64,000 bases of DNA, from positions 62,001 through 126,000 of the forward strand of contig JABCZR010000018.1 of assembly GCA_013289585.1 (NCBI GenBank), given 5' to 3'. This document shows, in pieces, positions 25,388-33,477 of this stretch (within the stretch, counting starts at the first letter, position 1; the number at the start of each line of letters is the position of its first letter). Source of the stretch: Acidobacteriota bacterium. Its GTDB lineage: Bacteria > Acidobacteriota > Terriglobia > Acidiferrales > UBA7541. The notes beneath the pieces are model-generated. The model saw only the letters and a list, made by a program, of their open reading frames with translations. It was not told where the DNA came from and searched no databases. The position numbers were made by a program, and so were the translations under genes.

Positions 25388-26377
25388 ATGCTAAACGCTT
25401 GTGAGAAGCGACCATTGAGCACAACGTCGAACAGGATCTACTGCAAGTCTTTTACTCTTGTGTTCATCGTAGTTTGCTTACTTCCAATCGCTTCCTTCGC
25501 GCAAACCCCGGGAACCACTGAGAACCGGCCTCCACCTCTTGGCAAGCTGGTCGATGTCGGTGGCTATCGAGTGCATCTCTATTGCACAGGTACGGGGAGC
25601 CCTACCGTCGTCATCGTTGGCGCTGGGTTCTCCTTCGATTGGGGCCTCGTTCAACCCGAAGTCGCAAAATTTACTCAAGTCTGTTCGTACGACCATTCAG
25701 GAATCGGTTGGAGCGATTCCGGCCCGAAAGACTCATGCGCGCTTAGGGTCAGTGAAGTACACGCTGCGTTGAAAAACGCCGGGATCAAGGGCCCTTACGT
25801 TCTCGTCGGGCATTCGCTTGGTGCATTGGTAGCGCGCCTCTACGCAGGACGATACCCAGAAGAAGTAGCGGGCATGGTTTTTGTCGATCACGCGGCGCAT
25901 CTCGGTGTGACGTTCATCGCCCGCCCTCGTGACGATACGACGGCTCCTCCTCCTCCGCCTCCGATGCCTTCAACTCCCAGCGGCGGAGGACCAATCGGCA
26001 TTGAGAGCGATCCAAACTTCAGTAAGTTATCCTCTCGCGATCGCGAGCTTCATCTTTGGGCCATGTCCCAAACCCGAAATCAAACCGCTCTGCAAACCAA
26101 TGTCGGTATAAGTCAGGAATGTACTGCGGAAGCCGACGCCATCGCCAAGGAACACAGTCACCCGCTCGGCGACAAGCCGCTCGTTGATGTCAGCACGGGT
26201 GAGTTCCGCAGTCCCGATTACGACAAATTACAGCTGAATTTGCTGTCCTTGTCGCAAAACAGCAAGCAGCTCATCGCGCAAAAGAGTGGGCATTTCGTCA
26301 TCATCGACAGGCCCGACGTTGTCATAGATGCGATCAATCAAGTCGTACAGTCAATCCGTAACAACGCCAAGCTCTAA
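25388..26377 (+). CDS. Secreted alpha/beta hydrolase
   Basis: About 329 residues with a signal peptide (basic start, hydrophobic SFTLVFIVVCLLPIASFA, probable cleavage before QTPG). The hydrolase core has serine nucleophile GHSLGALVARLYAG (about residue 145), the motif DHSGIGWSD, and the catalytic histidine in KSGHFVIIDRPDVV. A proline-rich insert (PPPPPPMP) sits in the cap region. It is likely a periplasmic or secreted esterase or lipase-like enzyme of unknown substrate. GGAGAGG five bases upstream supports the ATG at 25388 over 25367. Confidence 0.82.
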   Translation: MLNACEKRPLSTTSNRIYCKSFTLVFIVVCLLPIASFAQTPGTTENRPPPLGKLVDVGGYRVHLYCTGTGSPTVVIVGAGFSFDWGLVQPEVAKFTQVCSYDHSGIGWSDSGPKDSCALRVSEVHAALKNAGIKGPYVLVGHSLGALVARLYAGRYPEEVAGMVFVDHAAHLGVTFIARPRDDTTAPPPPPPMPSTPSGGGPIGIESDPNFSKLSSRDRELHLWAMSQTRNQTALQTNVGISQECTAEADAIAKEHSHPLGDKPLVDVSTGEFRSPDYDKLQLNLLSLSQNSKQLIAQKSGHFVIIDRPDVVIDAINQVVQSIRNNAKL

Positions 26378-26513
26378 ACAACGGTCTACCGCAGAATTGA
26401 GTGCGCTGTGAAAGCTGAGAAAGAAGTCTTGGCCAGTTCCTTGAGTGCCTGCCTAACGCTAACCGGACTAGTCAGGCGCTATGTCAATCCAGCCCAAACG
26501 ATTATTCTGAAGT

Positions 26514-27221
26514 GTGACTGAAAATCCAGATACACCCCCGAAGACCCCGCATCGGAACGGCACCCTCCGAACTTTCGTTCGATGGTTTCTTATCGGAGTG
26601 GTGCTTCTTTGGTCGGTTGCTGCGCTGATCCTAGTCGCTGCCCGGTGGATCGACCCACCGACCACCGCGGTGCACATGGAGCGCCGCTTGCAGTCATGGA
26701 TTCACCACACGCCGTATCACGAACGATACGAATTCGTTCCGCTGAGCCAAATCTCGCCCGATTTCCAGCATGCTGTCATCGCCGCTGAAGACCAGCGCTT
26801 CTACCAGCATCATGGATTCGATTGGCACGCGATGCAAATCGCTGCTGAAGGCGATATGGAAGGCGGCCGCATTCGCGGTGGGTCCACGCTTACGCAGCAA
26901 CTGGTAAAAAACCTGTTCTTCGGAACCGGCCGCTCCATCCTCCGCAAGGTCGCCGAGTTCACACTTGTCCCGGTGGCCGAATTGGTCCTTGGCAAGCAGC
27001 GCATTCTGGAACTCTATCTCAACGTGGTCGAGTGGGGTCCGGGTGTTTATGGTGCGGAGTCGGCGTGCCGTTACTACTACCGGAACTCGGCCCGGAGTAT
27101 CGACCGGGAGCAAGCGGCCCAACTCGCCGCAATTCTGCCGTTGCCCCTGAAGCGACGCCCCGATCACATGAATCGCTATAGCGGACTAATCCTAGAGCGG
27201 ATGCGCCAAATGGGTTGGTAA
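26514..27221 (+). CDS. mtgA: Monofunctional biosynthetic peptidoglycan transglycosylase
   Basis: 235-residue GT51 enzyme that polymerises lipid II glycan strands at the periplasmic face. A single N-terminal membrane anchor (about residues 22-45) precedes the catalytic domain with AAEDQRFYQHHGFDW (catalytic Glu), RGGSTLTQQLVKNLF, KQRILELYLNVVEWGPGVYGAE and the final LPLPLKRRP. There is no transpeptidase domain, as expected for MtgA. It starts with GTG at 26514. Not in an obvious operon. Confidence 0.93.
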   Translation: MTENPDTPPKTPHRNGTLRTFVRWFLIGVVLLWSVAALILVAARWIDPPTTAVHMERRLQSWIHHTPYHERYEFVPLSQISPDFQHAVIAAEDQRFYQHHGFDWHAMQIAAEGDMEGGRIRGGSTLTQQLVKNLFFGTGRSILRKVAEFTLVPVAELVLGKQRILELYLNVVEWGPGVYGAESACRYYYRNSARSIDREQAAQLAAILPLPLKRRPDHMNRYSGLILERMRQMGW

Positions 27222-27360
27222 TCGCGCATCACATTGTTGAGAACCTTGGAAGGTTCGTACCGATACAACGGCGTCACCAGGCAAAAAACGAATTGCCGCC
27301 CAACAACCGCAAACGACCTTGCGTCAAGCCAATGTCTTGAGCAAAGGCGAAGAGAAACCC

Positions 27361-27906
27361 TCACTTCACGCGGTGATAGGTGACTTCGATGGATTTGGGT
27401 TTGCTGTCGGGGTCGGTGATGTCGCCGTGGGAGATGTAGGTGTCGTTGTCGACGCGGGTGATGATGGCGTCTTTCAACTGATTGACGACGGGGTTATCGA
27501 AGCGGAAGACGCCGGCGTCTGATTTAGCGAGCACGAGGTGGTAAGCTTCCTTCTCTTCCAGGGGCTTCAATTCGGGGGAAAAGTGGCGGAAATAGAATTC
27601 GATGCCAATGGGAGTTTCGCGGATGGTGAAAAGCTCGATGACGATGGTTTTCTCGTTGTCGGTTAGGCGGAAGAAGCCTTGCATGGTGCCGTTGCGGGGA
27701 GCCATCCATTCCTGTTCGGCGGTCAGGGGGCCGAGCTTGCCTTCCCAGCGGCCGGTGAGCCAGGAAAAATCGGCGAGCGTCGCGGCTTTTTGCGGAGGGG
27801 GAGAAGTGGTCTGAGACGGACGCGCGGCGGTGAGGCGCGGCAAGCCGAGAAGCACAAAGCATAGAGCGGCAAGAACGAAAGCACAGGAACGGCGCGACTG
27901 GGTCAT
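27361..27906 (-). CDS. Secreted DUF6265-like protein
   Basis: 181-residue exported protein. It has a signal peptide (basic MTQSRRS, then CAFVLAALCFVLLGL). A domain beginning FSWLTGRWEGKLGPLTAEQEWM is characteristic of DUF6265 and related lipocalin-like folds. It ends DSKPKSIEVTYHRVK. Function unknown; the fold suggests a small hydrophobic ligand. GGAGG five bases before the ATG at 27906 supports this start. It lies 42 bases downstream of the VapC-like gene on the same strand. Confidence 0.75.
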   Translation of the reverse strand: MTQSRRSCAFVLAALCFVLLGLPRLTAARPSQTTSPPPQKAATLADFSWLTGRWEGKLGPLTAEQEWMAPRNGTMQGFFRLTDNEKTIVIELFTIRETPIGIEFYFRHFSPELKPLEEKEAYHLVLAKSDAGVFRFDNPVVNQLKDAIITRVDNDTYISHGDITDPDSKPKSIEVTYHRVK

Positions 27907-27948
27907 GGAATCCTCCATGAGTTCTATATAACATTCTGTTTGATTCGT

Positions 27949-28335
27949 TTACCAGATTCGGCGGAGGCCATAAGTGTCGAAGAGAGATTCATTACTGAGG
28001 ACGGGGAGGTTTTCGGCCTGGGCTTGGGCGATGAGCATGCGGTCGAAGGGATCTTTGTGGGAGCCGGGAAGAAGGCCGGCGCGGATAGCATGATCGGCGG
28101 AGATGGAGAGCAGTTGAAATCCTTCGCGGTTGAGGTGTCCGGTGAAATCGGCGGCCAAGCTGGCCGCGGATGGGAGTTTGCCGAGGCGGACCTTGGTGGC
28201 AATCTCCCAGGCGGAAGCCGCGCTTACAACTACGGTGTTCTTAACGTCGGCAATGACTTTGCGTGCGGGGCGCGTCAACGCCGAATCATCGGAGAGCCAC
28301 CAAAGTAACGTGTGCGTGTCCAGCAGTGCGCGCAC
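27949..28335 (-). CDS. PIN-domain toxin of the VapC type
   Basis: 128-residue PIN ribonuclease. The acidic residues are in place: LLDTHTLLWW (Asp6), SAASAWEIATK (Glu, about 44), DPFDRMLIAQA (Asp, about 96) and a further acidic residue near the end. It should cleave RNA until neutralised by the antitoxin encoded three bases upstream. The subgroup resembles chromosomal type II PIN toxins paired with Phd/YefM-type antitoxins. Confidence 0.87.
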   Translation of the reverse strand: MRALLDTHTLLWWLSDDSALTRPARKVIADVKNTVVVSAASAWEIATKVRLGKLPSAASLAADFTGHLNREGFQLLSISADHAIRAGLLPGSHKDPFDRMLIAQAQAENLPVLSNESLFDTYGLRRIW

Positions 28336-28338
28336 GGA

Positions 28339-28572
28339 TCATGATTCCCAGACTGAGAGTTCTTCAGGCGGAAGCGGTTCAAAGAACTCCGGCCCGACTC
28401 GCAACTTGCCTTTCAGGGAGCCGGGCTGACGCTTTCCTTTGGACTCGCCGACGGGGACGAGGCGAGCCACGGGCTTCGATCCACGAGCGATAATCACTTC
28501 CTCGCCATCGGCGGCTTTTTTGATGAGCCGGGAGAGGTTGGTTTTGGCCTGGTGGACGGTGACGACAGTCAT
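28339..28572 (-). CDS. Phd/YefM-type antitoxin
   Basis: 77-residue antitoxin. The N-terminal motif VTVHQAKTNLSRLIKKAADGEEVIIARGSKPVARLVP is the Phd/YefM DNA-binding domain, and the C-terminal half (LRVGPEFFEPLPPEELSVWE) should bind the PIN toxin. AAGGAG lies about five bases upstream of the ATG. A perfect 18-bp inverted repeat (28584-28601) just before the ribosome-binding site is the likely autoregulatory operator. Confidence 0.87.
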   Translation of the reverse strand: MTVVTVHQAKTNLSRLIKKAADGEEVIIARGSKPVARLVPVGESKGKRQPGSLKGKLRVGPEFFEPLPPEELSVWES

Positions 28573-28583
28573 CGAAGCTCCTT

Positions 28584-28601
28584 AGCTAAGTAAGATTAGC
28601 T
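28584..28601 (-). promoter_or_regulatory. Inverted repeat AGCTAA-N6-TTAGCT, putative toxin-antitoxin operator
   Basis: A perfect 6-bp inverted repeat with a six-base spacer, directly upstream of the antitoxin ribosome-binding site. Such sites are bound by the antitoxin or by the toxin-antitoxin complex. Confidence 0.55.
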
Positions 28602-28791
28602 CACTCTCGACCTCCATGCAAGGCTCCCCCAAGAAGCCTCCAAGGCCCGCTGTAAACCCCGAGAAAAAAGCGCCTGCGTTCCTGTCCTTGGGGAAAGTTA
28701 CCGACACGCATGGGGAGAGAAGAAAAGGCTGCCTTGAGACGCGCGCAGGGGGATGATGCGAGGAGAGGGGTAGAAAGAAAGGCGGGCCACC

Positions 28792-29448
28792 ATGGGCGAT
28801 GAGAAATCAGGAGAAGGGGCGAAGGGCGCGGAGCCGTCGGGGTCTGGCGATGACATGAAGATCATGAGGTTCGGCGAGGACACTGAAGAAGCACGGACGT
28901 CACAGCCAGCGGAGTCCAGCGACGCCATGGAGATGACAAGGTTAGGCGAGGACATAGGAGAAGCCAAAACCCCGCAGCCAGCCGATGCACCCGAACTGGC
29001 GAAGGATAAGGAGCCGGCAGCGTCCGTGGCACCTGCGAGAGCCAGGAAGACCGCGAAGTTTCCCTTCGGGTTGAAGATTACGCAGCAGACCTGGCTGATT
29101 GCAGCAACGCTGATAGTGGGATTGGTGACGCTACTGATTTTAAGCCGAGCGACAAGGAGTAATAAGGCAATCGCAGAACGACGCGAAGAACGGACCGTTG
29201 CATCTTTGACGCCAGAGAGCTTGATTGCCAAGTGCGGTGCACCGGCAGAGGACGTGACCAAGGATCTGTATCCGATGATCAAACGGACCATGAGCTACAA
29301 GTCCGGCGAGAAGGGGACACTGACGCTCGAATTCAGCAGAACGGCGGAAGAAAAAAGCGAGTGGGTGTTCCTGTCGATGAGCGATGAAAGCGGTGCAACG
29401 TACGTCACGCCGGAGACGCAGATGGCCGCAATGTCTTGTCTGAAATAA
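28792..29448 (+). CDS. Membrane protein with a repeated acidic N-terminal motif, function unknown
   Basis: 218-residue protein with one membrane segment (about residues 102-118, WLIAATLIVGLVTLLIL). The N-terminal 75 residues are acidic and hold two copies of a roughly 20-residue unit (GEDTEEARTSQPAESSDA and GEDIGEAKTPQPADAP), so it is probably unstructured. The C-terminal domain (TPESLIAKCGAPAEDVTKDL onward) has two cysteines and should lie on the far side of the membrane. I do not recognise the family. Confidence 0.65.
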   Translation: MGDEKSGEGAKGAEPSGSGDDMKIMRFGEDTEEARTSQPAESSDAMEMTRLGEDIGEAKTPQPADAPELAKDKEPAASVAPARARKTAKFPFGLKITQQTWLIAATLIVGLVTLLILSRATRSNKAIAERREERTVASLTPESLIAKCGAPAEDVTKDLYPMIKRTMSYKSGEKGTLTLEFSRTAEEKSEWVFLSMSDESGATYVTPETQMAAMSCLK

Positions 29449-29472
29449 GGGAATGGCAAGCGAACGTGATCT

Positions 29473-29964
29473 TTATTGCAAGCCGATGCCGTTGATTTGT
29501 TTTTGGAGGGCGAGTTTATCGAGGCTGGCGAGAGGCAGAGCAAGGAACAGGCTGATGCGGCGGTCGAGGGCCACAAAGGCATCGCGGAAAGCGCGGTCGA
29601 TCTGTTCCGGTGAGCCGGTGGCAGTGGCAGGATCGGGGATGCCCCAGTGGGCGGTCATGGGCTGGCCGGGCCAAACGGGGCAGACTTCGCGAGCGGCGTT
29701 ATCGCAAACGGTGAAAACGAAATTCATTTGCGGCGCGCCGAGGGTTGCGAGTTCGTCCCAGCTCTTGCTGCGCAAGTTTTCGGCAGGAAGGTGAGCGATC
29801 TGGAGCTGTTTGAGGGCAGAGGGATTTACGCGGCCGGTGGGAATGCTGCCGGCGCTATAGGCGGAGAAGTTGAGCCTGCCTTTTTGGTTCAGGATGGCTT
29901 CGGCCATGATGGAACGGGCGGAATTGCCGGTGCAGAGGAATAGAACGTTGTAATGGACCGGCAT
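29473..29964 (-). CDS. arsC: Arsenate reductase, thioredoxin-type (low-molecular-weight phosphatase fold)
   Basis: About 163 residues. The P-loop NVLFLCTGNSARSIMAE (CX5R) is the phosphatase-like active site. FVFTVCDNAARE and CPVWPG provide the two later redox cysteines of thioredoxin-coupled ArsC. It reduces arsenate to arsenite. It is the last gene of arsR-arsM-arsC. The frame continues upstream without a break to the arsM stop codon: GTG at 29973 follows the UGA at once and is an alternative start, three codons before the ATG at 29964. Confidence 0.92.
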   Translation of the reverse strand: MPVHYNVLFLCTGNSARSIMAEAILNQKGRLNFSAYSAGSIPTGRVNPSALKQLQIAHLPAENLRSKSWDELATLGAPQMNFVFTVCDNAAREVCPVWPGQPMTAHWGIPDPATATGSPEQIDRAFRDAFVALDRRISLFLALPLASLDKLALQKQINGIGLQ

Positions 29965-29973
29965 AATCGCCAC

Positions 29974-30825
29974 TCAACTGCAGCACGTTGGGCCGCAACA
30001 GGCCGCCGCTGAGGTGGGTTTGGTGGCGCGGACGAAAGCGCTGATGAATTTGCCTTCGATCTGCGGGCCGACAGCGGCGGCGTCAAGCCCAGCAGCTTCG
30101 AGGAATTCGCGGGCTTCCTCGATTTTGTAGACGCGAGTGGGCTCGACATCGATCGAGGCAAAGCCGGCGCGCGCGAGCTTTTCGCGGTATTCGTTTTCTT
30201 CGAGAGCCCCGGCGATGCAGCCGACCCAGAGCTCCATGCTCTTGCGAACGTTGACAGGAACTTCGCCGCGGACGACGACATCCGAGATGGCAAATCGGCC
30301 GCCGGGCTTGAGAACGCGGAAAGCTTCGCGCAGGACGCGGTCCTTGTCGCCGGAAAGATTGATGACGCAGTTGGAAATGATGACGTCGACGGAGTTGTCG
30401 GGGAGCGGGACATTTTCGATGGCACCCTTGAGGAACTCGACGTTTTCGATGCCGGCTTTTTTCTGGTTTTCGCGAGCCAACGCGAGCATTTCGTCGGTCG
30501 TGTCCAAGCCGTAGGCCATGCCGGTGGGGCCGACACGTTTTGCCGAGAGAATGACGTCAATGCCGCCGCCGGACCCGAGATCGAGGACGATTTCGCCTGG
30601 CTGAAGTTTCGCAAGAGCAGTGGGATTGCCGCAGCCGAGGGACGCGGCTACAGCCTTATCTGGCAACGCGGCCTTTTCTGCATCGTCATAGAGATTCCTC
30701 GTGATGGGGTCGCAGCCGCTGAGTTCGCCACCACCACCGCAGCAAGCTGTGCCGCCGCTGGCCGCGCGCCGGGCGGCTTCGCCGTATTTTTGCTTCACCA
30801 CTTCCTGAATATTTGAATCGCTCAT
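29974..30825 (-). CDS. arsM: Arsenite S-adenosylmethionine methyltransferase
   Basis: 283-residue methyltransferase of the ArsM family. The SAM site is VLDLGSGGGIDVILSAKRVG. The conserved arsenic-binding cysteines include CC near residue 28, GCDP, SNCVINLS and VGCIAG. The C-terminus carries an extra CC-GPT-CC cluster, common in ArsM. It converts arsenite to mono-, di- and trimethylated species. It is the second gene of the ars operon and is separated from arsC only by one in-frame UGA. Confidence 0.93.
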   Translation of the reverse strand: MSDSNIQEVVKQKYGEAARRAASGGTACCGGGGELSGCDPITRNLYDDAEKAALPDKAVAASLGCGNPTALAKLQPGEIVLDLGSGGGIDVILSAKRVGPTGMAYGLDTTDEMLALARENQKKAGIENVEFLKGAIENVPLPDNSVDVIISNCVINLSGDKDRVLREAFRVLKPGGRFAISDVVVRGEVPVNVRKSMELWVGCIAGALEENEYREKLARAGFASIDVEPTRVYKIEEAREFLEAAGLDAAAVGPQIEGKFISAFVRATKPTSAAACCGPTCCS

Positions 30826-30835
30826 GAGAATCTCC

Positions 30836-31180
30836 TTACCTTGAAATCTGGACGACGGATTCGGCGGGAACGGCGCGGCTGCGGGTGCAGCATTCCTCGT
30901 AGAGAAAGTTCATGACTTCGCGCAGAGCATCGGTATCGGCGGAATACCAGAGATAGGTGCTTTCGCGGCGCACTTTGACGAGGCCAACCTGTTTCAGCTT
31001 TTCCAGGTGGTGCGAAAGGGTGGAAGCAGGGATGGCGAGCTCCTCCTGGACTTCGCCGGCAACCATGCCCTCGGGATGCGCGGCAAGGAGTAGGCGGAGA
31101 ATCTGGAGGCGGGGCTCGGCGCCGAGAGCGGAGAAGCGGTCGGCGGAGCGGGTGACGAGGAGAGGATCGGGCTTGCGCAT
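30836..31180 (-). CDS. arsR: ArsR-family metalloregulatory repressor
   Basis: 114-residue winged-helix repressor. The DNA-recognition helix lies in PASTLSHHLEKLKQVGLV, with the wing KVRRESTYLWYSAD. A vicinal cysteine pair (YEECCTRS, near residue 100) is a likely arsenite or metal sensor in the C-terminal position. It heads the operon arsR-arsM-arsC, with 10 bases to arsM. An inverted repeat overlapping its start codon suggests autorepression released by As(III). Confidence 0.9.
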   Translation of the reverse strand: MRKPDPLLVTRSADRFSALGAEPRLQILRLLLAAHPEGMVAGEVQEELAIPASTLSHHLEKLKQVGLVKVRRESTYLWYSADTDALREVMNFLYEECCTRSRAVPAESVVQISR

Positions 31181-31201
31181 ATTTCGATAATTGCGGAAAT
31201 A
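31180..31201. promoter_or_regulatory. Inverted repeat TATTTC-N10-GAAATA, putative ArsR operator
   Basis: A perfect 6-bp inverted repeat directly before arsR, touching its start codon. Placement fits autorepression, but the sequence is only a weak match to known ArsR sites. Confidence 0.4.
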
Positions 31202-31348
31202 CAGAAAGAAGTCAAGCGTTTTTTTCGTCGAAACACTTTGCCCTCGATTCGCATCTTATGTAGTGCCTTCCGAGCTCTGGAAACGCCGCCGTTTTCGGTT
31301 TTGACCGCGTTTGAGCCGCATGGGATACTTTTTGTTTCCGGGGCTGAC

Positions 31349-33469
31349 ATGAACATTCTTAGGATGACCCTTGTAACCGTACTGACCGGCGTGACCGGAG
31401 CGGCTAGCTTTGCGCAGGCCACGCAGGATTCCGCTCCTGCTAAGAAAAGCGAACCTCCCGTTGCGGTAGCGGGGCAATTTGTTGAGCCAAAGGCGGGGCC
31501 TGCCACGGGGGAGACGTCGCGCAGCGACGCCTACTACGACTTCACGATGGGGCACATCTACGAGCAGCAGTACGAAGCGACCAGCAAGGCGGAATACGCA
31601 ACGAAGGCGATTGAGGCTTACAAGAAGGCTTATGCGCTGGATCCGAAGTCGCCGGTGATCGGCGAGCGGCTGGCGGAGATGTACTGGAAGGCGCAGCGGA
31701 TTAAAGAGGCGGTGGCCGAGGCGCAAGAGATTTTGAAGCGCGACCCGGACGATGTGCAATCGCGGCGGCTGCTGGGACGGATCTATCTGCGAAGCCTCGG
31801 GGACTTGAGCGCGGGGAGCAGCCAATCGGATGTGGTAAACAAAGCGATCGAGCAGTATCGCGAAATTTACCGGCTCGATCCTTCGGATACGGAATCGGCG
31901 CTCTGGCTGGCGCGGCTTTACCGGTTGAAGAACGAGCACGATAAAGCGGAACAGGTGCTGCGAACGATCCTCAAGAACGATCCGGAAAACGAGCTGTCGG
32001 TGGAGCAACTGACGCAATTGTTGATGGATGAGGGCAAGTCCGCGGAAGCGGTGACGCTGCTGGAAGGAATTACCGCGCATTCGCCGTCGCCGGTGCTGCT
32101 GGACCTTTTGGGAGATGCGTACACGCAGGCGCATGATCTGGGGAAGGCGGAGCAGGCGTACCGCCAGGCGCAGGAACTCGATCCGTCCGAGCTGAGCCAC
32201 CAGCGCGGGCTGGGGCAGACGTTGCTGGCAGAAGAAAAATACGCGGAAGCGCTGACGGTCTACCAGAAAATATCGGATTTGATGCCGGACGATTCCGACG
32301 TATACCTGCGCATCGCGCAGATTTACCGCGAGCTGCACCAACTGAACAAAGCGGAAGAGAATCTAGTGAAGGCGCGGCAGTACGCGCCGGGCAGCCTCGA
32401 GGTGATGTACAACGAGGCGATGTTGTACCAGGCGCAGGGGCGCTACGAAGATGCCATCCGGGTATTGTCGGACGCGGTGACGGGGATCAAGTCGCAATCG
32501 CCGGTGCAGCCGACGCGGCGGAGGTCGCTGGCGATTCTCTACCAACAGTTGGGACAACTGTACCGGGACACGCAGAATTATCAGGCGGCCATTTTCACTT
32601 ACGACGAGCTGGGACACTTGGGCGAAGAAGAAGACCGCCGTGCGCGCATGATGATCATGGATACGTACCGCGCGGCCAAGGATTTGCCGAAGGCGCTGCA
32701 AGCGGGGAAGGATGCGCTAGCGAAGTATCCGGCTGATCCCGCGATTCGCGACAGCCAGGCGCTGTTGTTGGGCGAAAACGGGCAAACGGAGGAAGCGGTC
32801 AAGATTTTGCGGGCACAGCTTCGGGGCCATGAAGGTGACCGCGAAACGTATCTGAACATCGCGCAAGTGTACGAGCGCGGGCGGCGTTACAAGGAAGCAG
32901 AAGAAGCGGCGCACGCGGCCGAAGTGCTGCCGGGGCAACCACGCGACAATGAGATGGTGTGGTTCCTGCTTGGCGCGATTTACGAGCGGCAGAAATTCTT
33001 TGACAAGGCGGAAGAGCAGTTCAAGAAGGTGCTGGCGGTGGACCCGAAGAACGCGCCGGTGCTGAATTACTACGGATATATGCTGGGCGATCTGGGAATC
33101 CGGCTGGATGAAGCGGAGGCGCTGCTGCAGCGTGCGCTGCAGGAAGAGCCCTACAACGGCGCGTACCTGGATAGCCTCGGCTGGATTTATTTCAAGCAAG
33201 GCAATTACGTTGCTTCGGAAGCGACGCTGCGGAAGGCCCTGGAGCGGGAAAGCCACGACGCGACGATTCACTCGCACCTCGGCGATCTTTATGCGAAGAC
33301 GGGGCGGAACGATCTGGCCGCGGCCGAATGGGAAAAATCGCTGAATGAGTGGCGGCACTCGCTGCCGGCGGATGTTGAACCCGACAAAGTGGCGGAGCTG
33401 GAAAAGAAGGTCTCGCAATCCAAGCATCGGGTGGCGCAAAAATCCACATCGAGAGACCCTAAGCCGTAG
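31349..33469 (+). CDS. Secreted tetratricopeptide-repeat protein
   Basis: About 706 residues with a signal peptide (MNILRMTLVTVLTGVTGAAS, cleavage near FAQA). It is made almost wholly of TPR units, roughly 12-15 copies, with clear examples such as AIEAYKKAYALDPKSPVIGE, then KAEEQFKKVLAVDPKNAPV and AEALLQRALQEEPYNGAYLD. It is likely a periplasmic or outer-membrane scaffold for protein assembly. ATG at 31349 was chosen because the signal peptide begins there; the frame opens at 31238. ispE starts nine bases after its stop, so they may share a transcript. Confidence 0.85.
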   Translation: MNILRMTLVTVLTGVTGAASFAQATQDSAPAKKSEPPVAVAGQFVEPKAGPATGETSRSDAYYDFTMGHIYEQQYEATSKAEYATKAIEAYKKAYALDPKSPVIGERLAEMYWKAQRIKEAVAEAQEILKRDPDDVQSRRLLGRIYLRSLGDLSAGSSQSDVVNKAIEQYREIYRLDPSDTESALWLARLYRLKNEHDKAEQVLRTILKNDPENELSVEQLTQLLMDEGKSAEAVTLLEGITAHSPSPVLLDLLGDAYTQAHDLGKAEQAYRQAQELDPSELSHQRGLGQTLLAEEKYAEALTVYQKISDLMPDDSDVYLRIAQIYRELHQLNKAEENLVKARQYAPGSLEVMYNEAMLYQAQGRYEDAIRVLSDAVTGIKSQSPVQPTRRRSLAILYQQLGQLYRDTQNYQAAIFTYDELGHLGEEEDRRARMMIMDTYRAAKDLPKALQAGKDALAKYPADPAIRDSQALLLGENGQTEEAVKILRAQLRGHEGDRETYLNIAQVYERGRRYKEAEEAAHAAEVLPGQPRDNEMVWFLLGAIYERQKFFDKAEEQFKKVLAVDPKNAPVLNYYGYMLGDLGIRLDEAEALLQRALQEEPYNGAYLDSLGWIYFKQGNYVASEATLRKALERESHDATIHSHLGDLYAKTGRNDLAAAEWEKSLNEWRHSLPADVEPDKVAELEKKVSQSKHRVAQKSTSRDPKP

Positions 33470-33477
33470 TCCGCCGC

